Shown here piece after piece: positions 15,777 to 15,814 of a stretch of DNA of 15,814 nt. Within the stretch, counting starts at the first letter, position 1. Every line of letters starts with the position of its first letter. The DNA is from Parvularia atlantis (lineage: Eukaryota > Opisthokonta > Rotosphaerida), in the NCBI GenBank assembly GCA_943704415.1, contig CALSCO010002371.1, positions 1 through 15,814 of the forward strand, written 5' to 3'. The position numbers and the translations under genes were made by a program. The notes under the pieces were generated by a model. It did not search any database, was not told the origin of the DNA, and saw only the letters and a list, made by a program, of their open reading frames with translations.

Positions 15777-15814
15777 CTACACATGCGCGGCGTCAGGGTG
15801 TCGTCGCCCCCCCC

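Overview
This looks like nuclear DNA from a compact, GC-rich, very intron-dense fungal genome, probably a basidiomycete. The evidence is a fungal-type RNA polymerase II largest subunit, a Rim15/Cek1-type kinase, codons that mostly end in G or C, and nearly 80 introns that are almost all 47 to 80 nt. No species can be named. I see no prokaryotic, viral or mobile sequence, no rRNA or tRNA gene, and no CRISPR array. No reading frame is intact for long because the genes are cut into exons of about 60 to 300 nt. I rebuilt the exons by hand from protein family conservation, splice sites and reading phase.

Layout: (1) 81-7577, plus strand, RPB1, 39 exons, 1747 aa, with the CxxC/CxxH zinc site, the DFDGD metal site, bridge helix, trigger loop and a short C-terminal domain (CTD) of 16 heptads. 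(2) 7662-14105, minus strand, a Rim15/Cek1/Greatwall-type AGC kinase, 33 exons, about 1525 aa, convergent with RPB1 with 84 nt between the stop codons. (3) 14182-15370, plus strand, a Derlin/Der1 family ER membrane protein, 8 exons, 257 aa, divergent from the kinase with 76 bp between the start codons. (4) 15481 to about 15776, minus strand, the last two visible exons of an unrecognised gene that continues past the window, convergent with Derlin.

The genes serve separate housekeeping roles (transcription, nutrient and quiescence signalling, ER-associated degradation). Nothing suggests they form one system; their closeness reflects genome compaction.

The notable points are a bacterial/archaeal-like arginine in the Pol II trigger loop where the eukaryotic Pol II enzymes I know have asparagine, and an unusual splicing code: donors are mostly GTGCGY with C at +4, six introns start GCAC, and CG or CA runs often replace the polypyrimidine tract. 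Others are a short CTD built from two synonymous-codon blocks, a G17 tract inside an RPB1 intron, and a CCATGG palindrome that carries start codons on both strands. All of these come from reading the sequence; splicing has not been confirmed by RNA data.
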